From positions 62,001 to 126,000 of the forward strand of contig NZ_JACHIJ010000002.1 of NCBI RefSeq assembly GCF_014203115.1: a stretch of 64,000 bases of DNA, in the 5' to 3' direction. Made by a program: the position numbers and the translations under genes. The notes under the pieces are model-generated. The model was not told the DNA's origin, made no database searches, and worked only from the letters and a program-made list of their open reading frames with translations. The DNA comes from Afipia massiliensis. GTDB taxonomy: Bacteria; Pseudomonadota; Alphaproteobacteria; Rhizobiales; Xanthobacteraceae. Positions 1 through 10,200 of this stretch are shown one piece after another. Each line of letters starts with the position of its first letter. Position 1 is the first letter of the stretch.

Positions 1-620
1 GCGGAGGCATCAAAAAGCACCCGGCTGCCGAAATCCGCCGGCGATCGCGCTACCAGATTGGCCCGCGGAGGCCTGCTGGTTGCAAACACACCGACGAGCC
101 GCCCGCCCACCTTCAACTGCTCATACAGCCCGTCAGGCTCGATCTCGGTGGCGCCGTCCATGACGATGACGTCATACGGCCCATGGGCGCGGTCGCCCTC
201 GGCCGGTGCGGCGGTGGTGATGGTCACATTGGCGAGGCCCAGAGCGGCCAGATTCTTTGTCGCTGCAGCAGCCAGCGCCGGATCCGGCTCGGTCGCGAAC
301 ACCTCGGCGACGATATGGGCAAGGACAGCGGCCGAATAGCCGGTCGCGCAGCCGACCACCAGCACGCGGTCCGTTTCGGAAATCGCGGCGGCCTGAATCA
401 TTTTCGCGAGCACGACCGGCTTGATCAGGTGGCGTTTCGCCTGCCCGTCCGCGGCAACATCGATATCCATATCCAGATAGGCGATCGGACGCTTGCCATC
501 CGGCACGAACTGTTCGCGCGGCACCGCGAGCATCGCGTCAATGATACGCAGGTCCGTCACATCGCTCGGCCGCACCTGACAGTCGACCATATTCTGCCGC
601 TGGGCCGTGAAATCTGACAT
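1..620 (-). CDS. pcm: Protein-L-isoaspartate O-methyltransferase-like protein (3' end cut by window)
   Basis: The reading frame opens at an ATG at 618-620 and runs off the left edge after about 206 codons, so only the C-terminus is missing. The translation begins MSDFTAQRQNMVDCQVRPSD and contains a class I SAM-methyltransferase motif I (VLVVGCATGYSAAVLA, about residues 85-100) and a motif II-like YDVIVMDGA. Family knowledge: PCMT-type enzymes methylate isoaspartyl residues in damaged cytoplasmic proteins. Rhizobial homologues of this divergent kind often sit beside a tolC-type gene, which would lie outside the window here. The exact substrate of this branch is not certain. The divergent small secreted gene starts about 150 bp away. 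Confidence 0.8.
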   Translation of the reverse strand, partial: MSDFTAQRQNMVDCQVRPSDVTDLRIIDAMLAVPREQFVPDGKRPIAYLDMDIDVAADGQAKRHLIKPVVLAKMIQAAAISETDRVLVVGCATGYSAAVLAHIVAEVFATEPDPALAAAATKNLAALGLANVTITTAAPAEGDRAHGPYDVIVMDGATEIEPDGLYEQLKVGGRLVGVFATSRPPRANLVARSPADFGSRVLFDAS

Positions 621-767
621 GGGATAACCTCAAGACGGAACTGATTGGGACAGCCGGATCGACGTATCCGGCGCGGGCATATTTGCGGCAAGGCAGAATA
701 CGTTGCAAGCCTGTCTATGGTATGGGCTTACGGCCGATGGCAGCATGCCGGGGCATGGTGGGAAATG

Positions 768-1427
768 ATGGCACATCATATGACGACACTTCCGTTCCGC
801 TTTCACATTTCTGGCCTGGTGCTGGCTGCACTGCTGATTGGCGCAAGCATCATCCCCGCCCCTGCGCAGACGGCGGCGACACCGATGGACCCCGCGGATC
901 AGGCTCCCAAGCGCAAGAAGATGGTCGAGCGCGCCGCCGCCGTCATGAAGGCGCTCGGAGATGCTTCAGCGAAGCGCGGGCAGAAACTCCCGGCGCTGGC
1001 CGACTATTACGCCGCCAAGGCCGACCTCAAGTCGATCGATCCGTCCGCTCCGGAAGCGCCGCGGGCCAAGAAGCTGCTGGCGGCGATGCAGAAGAACGAG
1101 CGTGAATATGTCCGCAAGCTCGGGTCCAACAACATCGATGCCAAACTTGATTCGCTCGCCGGCAACGTCGAGGGCCGCAGGAAATTCGCAACCGATACCC
1201 GCAAGCAGATGTCGCGGCGGGGGCTTTCAATGGATATCGGCACGTCCGACGAGCACGAGACGGTGTTGAGCATCAAGTATTTCAAGATGGATCGGCCGAC
1301 GGTTCTCAGTCTCGCGAGATCCGGCAAGATATTCGACAGGGCGCGCGATCTCGGATTCCGGTCCGTGATCTTCACGGACGGCCGCCTGACATGGACCTAT
1401 GACGTGGCAGCCAATTCATTCAAATGA
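768..1427 (+). CDS. Hypothetical secreted/periplasmic protein
   Basis: A frame of about 219 residues. Possible ATG starts lie at 765, 768 and 780; 768 is chosen because a GGTGGG-like site lies just upstream. The N-terminus is a clear Sec signal peptide: a hydrophobic stretch (FHISGLVLAALLIGASIIP) followed by APAQ, a likely signal peptidase I site. The mature part is lysine- and alanine-rich and helical, then ends in a more globular beta-like segment (SVIFTDGRLTWTYD). No family is recognised. Its stop codon overlaps the start of the next gene (ATGA), so the two are probably co-translated. Confidence 0.6.
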   Translation: MAHHMTTLPFRFHISGLVLAALLIGASIIPAPAQTAATPMDPADQAPKRKKMVERAAAVMKALGDASAKRGQKLPALADYYAAKADLKSIDPSAPEAPRAKKLLAAMQKNEREYVRKLGSNNIDAKLDSLAGNVEGRRKFATDTRKQMSRRGLSMDIGTSDEHETVLSIKYFKMDRPTVLSLARSGKIFDRARDLGFRSVIFTDGRLTWTYDVAANSFK

Positions 1428-1711
1428 AGAAAGATCAGCGCAAACGTCGCGGCGGAATGCCGGCATCGGGTACGGACACATCTGTTCCGGAGTCTGGGTC
1501 CGGCGCGCTGTCCGCAACCGGCTTGTCGACTGTCCGGCGGCAGATGGGAGAGTTCGACGACCTGCCGCCCGAGGTGCGCGCGGCATTGATGTCCGCGAAC
1601 GAGCCCAGCGATCAGATGATCGATGTCCTCTGCACCATGCATCGCAGTGGTTTTCCGGTCGAAGCCCTGATGAAGGTGATCACGGCAAGCAACGCCAAGG
1701 GCAGCAGCTAA
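1424..1711 (+). CDS. Small hypothetical cytoplasmic protein
   Basis: 95 residues, starting at an ATG that overlaps the previous stop by ATGA. This coupling is the main evidence that it is a real gene. The first 40 residues are charged or low-complexity; residues 45-90 look like a compact helical domain (RAALMSANEPSDQMIDVLCTM). There are no signal peptide, membrane helix or metal motifs. It is probably functionally linked to the upstream secreted protein, but no role can be assigned. Confidence 0.5.
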   Translation: MKKDQRKRRGGMPASGTDTSVPESGSGALSATGLSTVRRQMGEFDDLPPEVRAALMSANEPSDQMIDVLCTMHRSGFPVEALMKVITASNAKGSS

Positions 1712-1833
1712 ATTGAGGGCTTGGTTATCACCGCCGCAAATCCGCCCAACCGGGCTCGGCTGCGGCATAAAGACGGGCCCCGGTCACGGGATTGCATAAG
1801 TGCCTGTGCCCTTGTAACTAGTCGCGCGAGTGG

Positions 1834-1907
1834 GGCCACGTGGCGGAGTGGTTACGCAACGGTCTGCAAAACCGTGTACACCGGTTCAATTCCGGTCGTG
1901 GCCTCCA
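1834..1907 (+). tRNA. tRNA-Cys (GCA anticodon)
   Basis: The cloverleaf can be drawn by eye. The 7-bp acceptor GGCCACG pairs with CGTGGCC, the anticodon loop CTGCAAA carries GCA, and the T arm is ccggTTCAATTccgg. The 3' CCA is encoded, giving 74 nt with CCA. Confidence 0.95.
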
Positions 1908-2011
1908 ATATTCTCTTATCCATTCACGCACATCGCGCTTTTTTCGGCGATTTACGCTTTGCAAGACTCGGGGCCTTTGCTATAGGCGGCCCATTGCTGC
2001 TTCAGCAGTAT

Positions 2012-2086
2012 TCCTCGGTAGCTCAGCGGTAGAGCATTCGACTGTTAATCGAATGGTCGCTGGTTCGAATCCAGCCCGGGGAGCCA
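2012..2086 (+). tRNA. tRNA-Asn (GTT anticodon)
   Basis: Acceptor TCCTCGG pairs with CCGGGGA. The anticodon arm ATTCGACTGTTAATCGAAT shows GTT in the loop. The T arm is ctggTTCGAATccag and the CCA is encoded. It lies 104 bp after tRNA-Cys in the same direction and may be in the same transcript. Confidence 0.95.
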
Positions 2087-2203
2087 ATCAAATCAATCAC
2101 TTAGCTGTTTCCGATCCATCCCTGCCTTGCGGGGGCCTGCGCACGTGCCTAGCTTCTCGAAGGGCGCGGCGGGCAATCCCAGGATGGAACAGGCGGTTTT
2201 GAA

Positions 2204-2509
2204 GTGAGTGCAGAATCCAGGGCCGAGCTTAACCGCCACTTCGAGTGGATCGCGGATCGGCTTCCGGAAAAAGGCGGGCGTTTCGTGCGCTGGTTGCGTC
2301 AACCGTCATCGCGACTGGTGCGGATTCCCCTCGCCCTTTTTCTTGTCGTTGGCGGCATTTTCAGTTTCCTGCCCATTCTGGGCCTCTGGATGTTGCCGCT
2401 CGGGCTGATGCTGATTGCCCAGGACGTGCCGTTCCTTCAGCGGCCGCTTGCCCATGCGCTTGGATGGGTCGAGCGAAAATGGCTGGGCCGGAAGAACGGA
2501 CAGCCCTAG
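2204..2509 (+). CDS. Small hypothetical membrane protein
   Basis: 101 residues from a GTG start at 2204. No in-frame ATG precedes it; the ATG at 2184 is in another frame and stops at 2207. A hydrophobic pair of segments (residues about 40-73, IPLALFLVVGGIFSFLPILG and WMLPLGLMLIA) should form one hairpin or two helices. Basic, tryptophan-containing cytoplasmic ends flank it (VRWLRQP, WVERKWLGRK). It resembles small proteins with a Pro-Gly-rich double helix (PGPGW-like), but the signature is not intact. It ends 2 bp before the next small membrane gene, so they are likely an operon. Confidence 0.55.
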   Translation: MSAESRAELNRHFEWIADRLPEKGGRFVRWLRQPSSRLVRIPLALFLVVGGIFSFLPILGLWMLPLGLMLIAQDVPFLQRPLAHALGWVERKWLGRKNGQP

Positions 2510-2511
2510 CA

Positions 2512-2673
2512 ATGAACTCACCTCTCGACATCATTGTTCCGATCCTGATGGGCGCGGCGCTGCTGTGGTGGATCGGCCGTGGCATGGGCGGACGGTCGAT
2601 GTTGATCGCCACTGCAGTGACACTCGCGGTCATCGTCGGCGTGTTGCTGGTACAGAACGCCGGATGGCGCTGA
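2512..2673 (+). CDS. Very small hypothetical membrane protein (53 aa)
   Basis: It starts at the ATG two bases after the upstream stop. The 53-residue product is almost wholly two hydrophobic helices (IIVPILMGAALLWWIG and MLIATAVTLAVIVGVLLVQ) separated by a short GRGMGGRS loop. The tight spacing with the upstream membrane gene and the strongly membrane-like composition support it. Function unknown. Confidence 0.45.
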   Translation: MNSPLDIIVPILMGAALLWWIGRGMGGRSMLIATAVTLAVIVGVLLVQNAGWR

Positions 2674-2761
2674 CGCGGTTGTCGTAAGGCAGGTTCCATT
2701 TCAGGGGCGCGAAGTCGGCGGGTTGTGTGGTTTCCCCGCACTTGCCGCCAACACCTCTCCC

Positions 2762-2793
2762 GGTAACACTCCGCAAATGTTACCGCACGGAGG
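2762..2793 (+). promoter_or_regulatory. Inverted repeat and Shine-Dalgarno in the porin leader
   Basis: A perfect 6-bp dyad (GGTAAC, 11-nt spacer, GTTACC; 2762-2784) lies a few bases before a GGAGG ribosome site (2789-2793), which is 8 bp from the porin ATG. If transcribed, the hairpin would sit beside the ribosome-binding site; as DNA it could be an operator. The role is inferred only from position. Confidence 0.3.
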
Positions 2794-2801
2794 CTGAGTC
2801 G

Positions 2802-4334
2802 ATGAGCATCATCCATTCAGTAAGCGGCTCTGCAAGGCCGGCGTACACGATCAGACATCTTGTGCTTGGCGCAGCGGCCAGCCTCGTCGCGATCACGGCA
2901 GCGTCAGCGGCCGATCTCCCGGTCAAGGCCAAGGCCGTCGAGTATGTGAAGATCTGTTCCCTGTACGGCGCTGGCTACTACTACATCCCCGGCACCGACA
3001 CCTGCATCAAACTGAGCGGCTATGTGCGCGCCGATGCGAACTTCCTCGGCGGCAACTACAACAAGCCCGGCTGGGATCAGGGCAATGCGGAAGGCACCAA
3101 GTCACGCGATCGCGATTACTTCACAACCCGCGTGCGCACCGAGCTGCAGATCGATACCCGCACCATGACTGAGTACGGCGTGGTGCGCACCTACATGAAT
3201 CCGAGATTTCAGTTCGATACCGGCGCCGGGCCTTCGAGCGGCGTCATCACACTTGATTATGGTTTCGTCCAGTTCGCGGGCTTCACGCTCGGCAAGGCGG
3301 TTTCGGCCTTCCAGACCCCGTGGGGATCGTCCGGCGCCAACAGCAGCACATCCTTCCTGATCGGCGGCTACGATAATATCAACGGCATCTCGCAGATCGC
3401 CTACACGTGGGAATTCGGCAACGGGGTTTCGGCGCAGGTGGCCATAGAAGATAACCGCGTTATCAACCGCGCACCGCTGCTCAATGCCAGTCTGGTGCAA
3501 CCCGCGACGGGCGTGTTCAGCGGCGTCTTCACCAACTCCTATGGCGGCAATGTTGCCCCTGACTTCGTTGGCAACATCCGGATCGACCAGAAATCCTTCA
3601 CGGCGCAACTTTCCGCTGCCGCCCATAACATCCATGCCAACTATTACGCCGGCCCCGGCGGCATCGCGCCCGTCGAAACCGACGGCCACCCGTCCGACGT
3701 ATGGGGCTTCGCCATCATGGGCGGCCTTCAACTGAAGGATTTGCCGACCGGTCCCGGCGACAAGCTGTCGCTGGATTTCACCTACATCGATGGCGCCGCG
3801 AAATATCTCATCAGCGGCGTGACCGGCAGCAGCTTCGATGCGTTCAGCGGCGGTACGAATTTCGCCGGCAGCTATAACGGCATGGCGGTGCTGTCGCTGC
3901 TCGACGGCGTCTACACGACGGGCAGCCGGATCGAGAAGACGACGGGCTGGGGGTTCCGCGGCGGCTTCCTGCACAACTGGTCGCCGACCTGGCAAACCAG
4001 CGTGTTCGGCAGCTACACGCACATCGAGTACAACGGGAACGCGACCGCAGCGTTCTGCGCCATGTTCACTGCACTATCTCCGAAGTCGAACGGCTTCACA
4101 TGCAATCCGGATTTCAACATCTGGCAGGTCGGCACGCGCACGGCATGGACTCCCGTCAAGAACCTGACGTTCGGAATTGAGGTGATGTACACGGTGCTCG
4201 ATCAGTCCCATACCGGTTCGCAAACGCTGACAAATCCGGGGGCGTTGACCGGCACGTTCAAGCCGACCGCCGTCTACGACTTCAAGGATCAGGGCCTGAT
4301 CTCGGGGACCGTCGGTGTCCGCCGCACGTTCTGA
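2802..4334 (+). CDS. Outer-membrane porin (alphaproteobacterial porin family, Porin_2)
   Basis: 510 residues from the ATG at 2802, preceded by GGAGG at 8 bp. A signal peptide ends at about residue 36 (ITAASA|ADLPVKAKAVEYVKICS). The mature N-terminus has the family hallmarks: ADLPVKA, then a CSLYGAGYYYIPGTDTCIKLSGYVR segment with two cysteines that probably form a disulfide. The remainder is alternating amphipathic beta strands ending in a C-terminal Phe (VGVRRTF), as barrel assembly requires. Family members are trimeric general diffusion pores in Brucella, Rhizobium and Bradyrhizobium. It appears monocistronic. Confidence 0.92.
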   Translation: MSIIHSVSGSARPAYTIRHLVLGAAASLVAITAASAADLPVKAKAVEYVKICSLYGAGYYYIPGTDTCIKLSGYVRADANFLGGNYNKPGWDQGNAEGTKSRDRDYFTTRVRTELQIDTRTMTEYGVVRTYMNPRFQFDTGAGPSSGVITLDYGFVQFAGFTLGKAVSAFQTPWGSSGANSSTSFLIGGYDNINGISQIAYTWEFGNGVSAQVAIEDNRVINRAPLLNASLVQPATGVFSGVFTNSYGGNVAPDFVGNIRIDQKSFTAQLSAAAHNIHANYYAGPGGIAPVETDGHPSDVWGFAIMGGLQLKDLPTGPGDKLSLDFTYIDGAAKYLISGVTGSSFDAFSGGTNFAGSYNGMAVLSLLDGVYTTGSRIEKTTGWGFRGGFLHNWSPTWQTSVFGSYTHIEYNGNATAAFCAMFTALSPKSNGFTCNPDFNIWQVGTRTAWTPVKNLTFGIEVMYTVLDQSHTGSQTLTNPGALTGTFKPTAVYDFKDQGLISGTVGVRRTF

Positions 4335-4385
4335 ACGGCACTCATCGGAACGAGCGCGGTCACGACCGGCACGATGGTCGCTCGG

Positions 4386-5144
4386 TTACGAAGCGCCCGC
4401 GCCCTTGCCCCGCCGGTTTTCCGGACGCCGGTAATCGCGCTTGGGCCGAGGCTTCGGCGCAAGTTCAGGCATGGTCGACTGAACGGCGCGATACTGTGTC
4501 AGCATCCGCTGGAACGTCGCATTGAGTTCCGTCTCGATGTCCGGACGTCCTTCAAGCCTGCTGAGCACCATGCCCGCAGCTTCAATGGTCGACAGCCCGT
4601 CGCGCCGCGGCTCCTTGCGCAGCTTGCCGTAGAGCGACGGCTGCGCCGGTCCAAGGATGATGCGCCGGCATTTCAGCATCCACGCATTGCGCCACCACAG
4701 CGCCTTGGCCTGGCTCCACGTCCCGTCGAGCAGTACCACGCCCTCGATGTCCTTCAGGATCGATCGCTGGCTCTCCTCGAGCTCACCCTTGCGGTCGATA
4801 GCGACGATGTCCCGTTCGGTCGCCAGATCGGCGACCTTCGCCGAGCCGAGATAGAGGATCGCCCAGTCGAGCGGATCGACGGAACGGCCCAGCGCCTTGG
4901 ACAGGCTCGGCCACGACAGTCCAATCTTGTGGGTCACTTTCTTGAAATGCTGTGCCGTCAGCCGCGCCGTGCCAAGCGCCCTGTCCTGCTCCTGCGGATG
5001 CTGCAGGATCAGGAGTTCGACCCGGTTGGCGATGGGCGTGACGCTGTCGCAGATGCACAGCGGCAGCGGCTTGCCGCAGCGAGGGCACTCTTCGATCTCT
5101 TCAGGCGCATCGGCGCCCGGCTTGGCTTTGGCGGCTTTTGACAT
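4386..5144 (-). CDS. DTW-domain protein, probable tRNA-uridine aminocarboxypropyltransferase
   Basis: 252 residues from the ATG at 5142-5144; a further in-frame ATG at 5192 would add 16 poorly conserved residues. The N-terminus carries a cysteine cluster CPRCGKPLPLCIC (zinc ribbon-like). The DTW signature appears as LLDGTWSQAKALWWRN about 130 residues later. LILQHPQE and ALGTARL blocks are also typical. Family knowledge: TapT/DTWD proteins add the 3-amino-3-carboxypropyl group of SAM to tRNA uridine (acp3U). The C-terminal tail is basic and low-complexity. It stands alone, 66 bp from the next minus-strand gene. Confidence 0.85.
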   Translation of the reverse strand: MSKAAKAKPGADAPEEIEECPRCGKPLPLCICDSVTPIANRVELLILQHPQEQDRALGTARLTAQHFKKVTHKIGLSWPSLSKALGRSVDPLDWAILYLGSAKVADLATERDIVAIDRKGELEESQRSILKDIEGVVLLDGTWSQAKALWWRNAWMLKCRRIILGPAQPSLYGKLRKEPRRDGLSTIEAAGMVLSRLEGRPDIETELNATFQRMLTQYRAVQSTMPELAPKPRPKRDYRRPENRRGKGAGAS

Positions 5145-5210
5145 GGGTCCGGCTATACGCTGCGCACCAGATGACGGCAACCTGTCAGGCACCGGCTGAC
5201 AATAATTCCA

Positions 5211-7142
5211 TCAAGCCGCCTTGCTGGGCGGCGGGGGCCGGCGGTGCCGAAGCCACCCCCCCAGCAACCGCCGCTTGCCGTGGCGCGGAATGAGTTCGAT
5301 GTCGCTGACGAGCTTCGCGCCGCCCTTTCGCCGCTCGAGCGTGATCTTGCGGCTGTGAAACTCTTCCAACTCGGCGCGGTGCGCAACGCTGATGACGGTC
5401 GCTTCCTTGAGTTCGTCCTGAAGCAACTGCATCATCTTGTCCTGCCCGGTCGCATCGAGCGCGGATGTCGCTTCATCGAGGACAATGATGTCAGGGTGAT
5501 GCAGGAGCAACCGCGCGAACGCCAGCCGCTGCTTCTCGCCGCCCGACAACGTCTGGTCCCAGGGAGCGTCCTCCTCGATCTTCTCGTTCAGATGCGCCAG
5601 CCCGACTTTCTCGAGCGTCTCCGCCATGGTTTCGACGGTCCAGTCGTCCGCCGCGCCGGGATAGGCAATCGCGCGCCGCAGCGTTCCGGACGGCACATAG
5701 GGCTTTTGCGGCAGCATGAAAATCCGGCGGTCGGGATGGAAATCGACGCTGCCGCCGCCCCACGGCCAGAGCCCGGCAATGGCACGCACCAGCGTGCTCT
5801 TGCCGGTGCCGGATTCGCCGGCGACAAGGACACGCTCACCGGGGCCGATCAGCACTTCCGACTCGCCGACGACGGCGGTGCCGTCGTTCAGCGTGACGGA
5901 CAATTCATTGAGACGGAGCATCGCATCGCCCTCGGTCTCGCCGCGCTGGATGCGGTTAATGCCGTCGCCGGTTTCGGCGCGCTCGAGGCCGTCGAGCGAC
6001 ATCATCAGCGACGCGATGCGCCGCGCGCCCGCATTCCATTCCGCAAGGCGCGGATAATTGTCCACCAGCCAGCCGAACGCCGCCTGCACGATCGTGAATG
6101 CCGACGCAGCCTGCATGACCTGACCCAGCGACATGCTTCCATCCAGAAACTTCGGCGCGCACAGCAGGATCGGAATGACGGGCGCGATCAGGCTCGATCC
6201 CTGCGACACGACCGTGGTGCGCATGTGCTGCCCGCAAAGCCTCGCCCATTGCAGCAGAACATTGCCGAGCGACCTGTCGATGCCTGAGCGTTCTTCTTCC
6301 TCGCCGCCCAGCAACGCGATGCTTTCGCCATTCTCGCGCACGCGCGTCAACGCATAGCGATACTCGGCTTCCGCCTGGTTCTTGCCTTCGGACACCGAGA
6401 CGAAGTTTCTGCCGATGATCGCCATCGAACTGCTGGCAATCGCCGCGTACAGAACGGCCGCGATCACGAGGAAGCCGGGAATGGTGACGGTGCTGCCGCC
6501 GACCGACAGTGTCAGCGCGCCGCCGATGGTCCACAACACGACGATGAAGGTCGTCGCTGAGAGAAACGCCTGCGTAACACCCGCTGCGAAATCAACCGGC
6601 GCATCCGTCGCGACCCGCAAATCCTCCGCGATCCGGTACTCGGGATTTTGATGATCGCCGTCGACCAGATTGAGCTGGTAGTAGCGGCCGTTGGCCAGCC
6701 AGCGCGAGACGACGGAATTCGTCAGCCACGCGCGCCAGCGCCGCTGAATGTTCATGCGGGTATAAACCTGCACGACACCGACGGCGACGCTGCCGATGGC
6801 GAGCGGGAAAAAGACGCCGGTCAGATAGAACACCGTGGAGGCGTCCTTCTTCTCGATCGCGTCGAAGATCGCCCTGTTCCAGACGTTGATGCCGTACTGA
6901 AAGGAAATCTGCAGGATGATGAGTCCGAACAGGCCGACACTCAACACCCGCGAGAGCCGGCCTCCGCCAGTGCCCCAAAAGCCGCGCGCGCTGATCCAGA
7001 ATCTGGTCAGCAGATAATCGCGTTTGAGTTGTTCGAGTTCTTCAGGCGACAGAGCCGGGTCCGGCTCAAGCATTTCGGGCGGGGGAGCCTCAACCGGCTT
7101 TCCGGTTTCTGCGACAACTTCTTGAATCGGCGGTTTATTCAT
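5211..7142 (-). CDS. ABC exporter, fused permease and ATPase, YddA/SbmA-related
   Basis: 643 residues from ATG 7142; an upstream ATG at 7169 is possible. Residues about 60-350 form the ABC_membrane_2-type transmembrane domain, with the typical NVWNRAIFDAIEKKD and NPEYRIAEDLR motifs. Residues 420-620 are the nucleotide-binding domain: Walker A GESGTGKST, signature LSGGEKQRLAFAR, Walker B IIVLDEATSALD and a switch His in VISVAHR. COG4178 relatives transport peptides, vitamin B12-like or dye-like compounds across the inner membrane; the substrate here is unknown. It reads toward the DTW gene and away from the RND operon. Confidence 0.88.
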   Translation of the reverse strand: MNKPPIQEVVAETGKPVEAPPPEMLEPDPALSPEELEQLKRDYLLTRFWISARGFWGTGGGRLSRVLSVGLFGLIILQISFQYGINVWNRAIFDAIEKKDASTVFYLTGVFFPLAIGSVAVGVVQVYTRMNIQRRWRAWLTNSVVSRWLANGRYYQLNLVDGDHQNPEYRIAEDLRVATDAPVDFAAGVTQAFLSATTFIVVLWTIGGALTLSVGGSTVTIPGFLVIAAVLYAAIASSSMAIIGRNFVSVSEGKNQAEAEYRYALTRVRENGESIALLGGEEEERSGIDRSLGNVLLQWARLCGQHMRTTVVSQGSSLIAPVIPILLCAPKFLDGSMSLGQVMQAASAFTIVQAAFGWLVDNYPRLAEWNAGARRIASLMMSLDGLERAETGDGINRIQRGETEGDAMLRLNELSVTLNDGTAVVGESEVLIGPGERVLVAGESGTGKSTLVRAIAGLWPWGGGSVDFHPDRRIFMLPQKPYVPSGTLRRAIAYPGAADDWTVETMAETLEKVGLAHLNEKIEEDAPWDQTLSGGEKQRLAFARLLLHHPDIIVLDEATSALDATGQDKMMQLLQDELKEATVISVAHRAELEEFHSRKITLERRKGGAKLVSDIELIPRHGKRRLLGGWLRHRRPPPPSKAA

Positions 7143-7204
7143 ACCGGCCCAACGCTGATGGAACCGCAAAGTTCCATCACGCAGTGCGCCGCCACAAAAT
7201 GCAA

Positions 7205-10200
7205 TTATTCGGCAGGTGCAGCCTGCGGCAGCGGCCTCGGTCTATCGCGTCCCCGCAACCGATCGATCAGCAGATAAATGACCGGCGTCGTATAGAGAGT
7301 GAGTATCTGGGAGACTATCAGCCCGCCGATGATGGTGATGCCGAGCGGCCTGCGCAACTCAGTGCCCGGCCCTGTGGCCAGCACCAGCGGGACCGCCGCC
7401 AGCAGCGCGGCCATGGTGGTCATCAGGATCGGCCGGAAGCGCGCGAGGCAGGCTTCAAAGATCGCCTCCTCCGATCCCAGGCCACGCTGCCGTTCCCCTT
7501 CGAGCGCAAAGTCGACGATCATAATGCCGTTCTTCTTCACGATGCCGATGAGAAGGATGATGCCGATAAACGCGATCACGGTGAGCGGCGTGTTGGTGAG
7601 TTGCAGGGCGAGCAGCGCGCCCAGTCCCGCCGACGGCAATGTCGAAATGATCGTCAGCGGATGCGCGAGGCTTTCATACAGAACACCCAGAACGATGTAG
7701 ACGGCGATCAACGCGCCGAGAATGAGCAACGGTTGCTTGCCTGCGGTTTTCTGGCTGTCGGCGGCGTTGCCCGCGAACTCGCCCCGGATGCCTTCCGGCA
7801 TGTGCAGTTCCTCGACCGCGCGCAGGATGTTGTCGGTCGCGGTCTGCAGCGGGACGCCGTCGGGAACATTGAACGAGATCGTGTTCGAGGGGAACGAGCC
7901 CTGATGGTACACGGAGAGCGGCGACAGGCCACGCTCCATCCGCACGACTGCCGACAACGGCACCTGCGTGTCCCCCGCCCCGGCGACGTAGATCTTGTCG
8001 AGCGAGGACGGATCGCCCTGCAGCCGCTGAGCCGTTTCCAGAATGACCTGATACTGGTTCCGCTGCGTGTAGATGATCGATATCTGCCGCTGCGAGAAAG
8101 CGTTGTTCAGCGCGTTGTCGATGTCCTGAGCCTGCACGCCGAGGCTCGCTGCCGTCTTCCGGTCGATCGTGAGGTTGAGCGCCAAACCCGATGCTTCGCG
8201 GTCGCTGGAAATATCCGTGATGCCCTCGACGCTCTCCAGTTTCTTCGCAACGATCGGCGCCCATTTCGACAGAAGGTCGAGATCGGCACTGATCAGCGTG
8301 TACTGGTAGTTGGAGTCGCTTTGACGTCCGCCGGTCCGCAGATCCTGCGCGGCGAACATGAAGAGGCGAATGCCGGGCACCGCCCCGAGCTTTCGCCTCA
8401 GCCGATCGATCACCTGCTGGGTGCTCACTCCCGCGCGCTCCGCAGGTTCCTTGAGACTGATGAACATGCGGCCGGTGTTGGAGCCGCCGAAGCCGCTGGC
8501 GCTCCCGAGGCTCGAACCAATTCCGGCGACAGCAGGATCAGCCATGACGATATCCGCAACGCGCTGCTGGAGACCGAGCATCGCCTGAAACGACACGTCG
8601 GGCGACGCGCGCGTTGCGCCGATCACAAGGCCACTGTCGTCCTGCGGGAAGTAGCCCTTCGGCGTCTTGATATAGAGTGTAATCGTCAGGGCGATGGTTG
8701 CGACGAAGACCACCATGGTCAGAAACGGAAACCGCAGCACGACATGCAACGTCCGCTCGTAGAACCTGACTATTCCCGACAGGCTGCCTTCGACCAGCCG
8801 GTCGAACCATGTCGCATCAGGCGACACCGTGGTCTTGATGTAGTGCGCGCAGATCATCGGCGTCACGGTCAACGACACCACCATCGACACCAGGATGGCG
8901 AACGTCAGGGTCAGCGAGAATTCGCGGAACAGCCGCCCGACGATCCCGTCCATGAAGATCAGCGGAATGAATGCCGCCACCAGCGAGATGCTGATCGACA
9001 GCACGGTGAAGCCGATCTGCTTCGCGCCGAGCAGCGCCGCCTGATAGGGCTTCATGCCCTCCTCGAGGTTGCGGTACATGTTCTCGATCATGACGATGGC
9101 ATCGTCGACCACGAAGCCGACGGAAACTGCCAGCGCCATCAGCGACAGGTTGTTGATCGAGAACCCTGCGACCCACATCATCGCGCATGTACCCGCCAGC
9201 GCCAGCGGCACCGAAATGCCTGCCGCGATGGTCGGCGTCAGCCGGCGCACGAACACGAACACCACGAGCATCACGAGAAGCGCGGTCGCGCCCAGCGTCC
9301 ACTCCATGTCTTCGACGTTGGCGCGGATGGTTCCGGTGCGGTCGGAGAGAATTGAAATCTCGACCCCGCCGGGAATCCATTGCTTCAGCTCGGGCAGCAG
9401 CGCCTTGACGCGATCCACCGTCTCGATGACGTTCGCGTCCTGCTGCTTGGTCACGGTGATGAGAACTGCGGGCTGCTTGTTGAACCAGGCGATGGAACGG
9501 CTGTTGCGGGTCGCGTCGCTGACGTCCGCCACATCCGACAGCCGCACGAAGTTGCCGTTCGCAGACTTGATGACGATGTCGCGGAACTGGGCGGCGGTCC
9601 GCATCTGCGGATTTGTGGCGATGGTTTCGCTCAGCGCAGAACCGTTGAACGCGCCGACAGGTCCGATCGCGTTGGCATTGATGATGGCGGTGCGGACATC
9701 GTCGCTGGAGATACCCGCCGTTGCCAGTGCACCCGGATTGAGTTGAATCCGGACCGCCGGCTGGTCCGCGCCGCTGACGGTGGCCTCACCGACACCCGGA
9801 ACCTGCGAGATGCGCTGATTGATGACCGTATCCGCGATGTCGTAGATCGCGCTCGGCAACATGGTCTTCGAGGTCAGCGCAATGATCAGAACCGGAGAGG
9901 CTGCCGGATTGGCCTTGCGAAACCGCGGCAGGGTCGGCAGATCGGTCGGCAGATCCGCGAGCGAGGCATTGATCGCCGCCTGCACGTCGCGCGCCGCGCG
10001 GTCGATGTTGCGGCCGATCGCGAACTGAAGCGAAATACTGGTCGAGCCGAGCGAGCTTGTGGACGTGATCTGATCGACACCGGCGATCTCGCCGAGCCGC
10101 CGCTCCAACGGTGCTGCGACGGTCGAGGCCATGATGGTCGGATCGGCGCCGGGACGCGACGCCGACACGCGGATCGACGGAAAATCGACCGACGGAATGC

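Noticed and set aside
7184..9355. A 723-codon plus-strand open frame opposite the second RND permease
   Set aside because: It is antisense to a clearly conserved gene, rich in Arg/His/Gln/Asp as expected from reverse reading of GC-rich codons, and has no family character. The same applies to long frames at 5244-6287, 10288-11124, 12223-13218, 13443-14909, 31131-33374, 34814-36085, 49234-50961 and 51700-53514.
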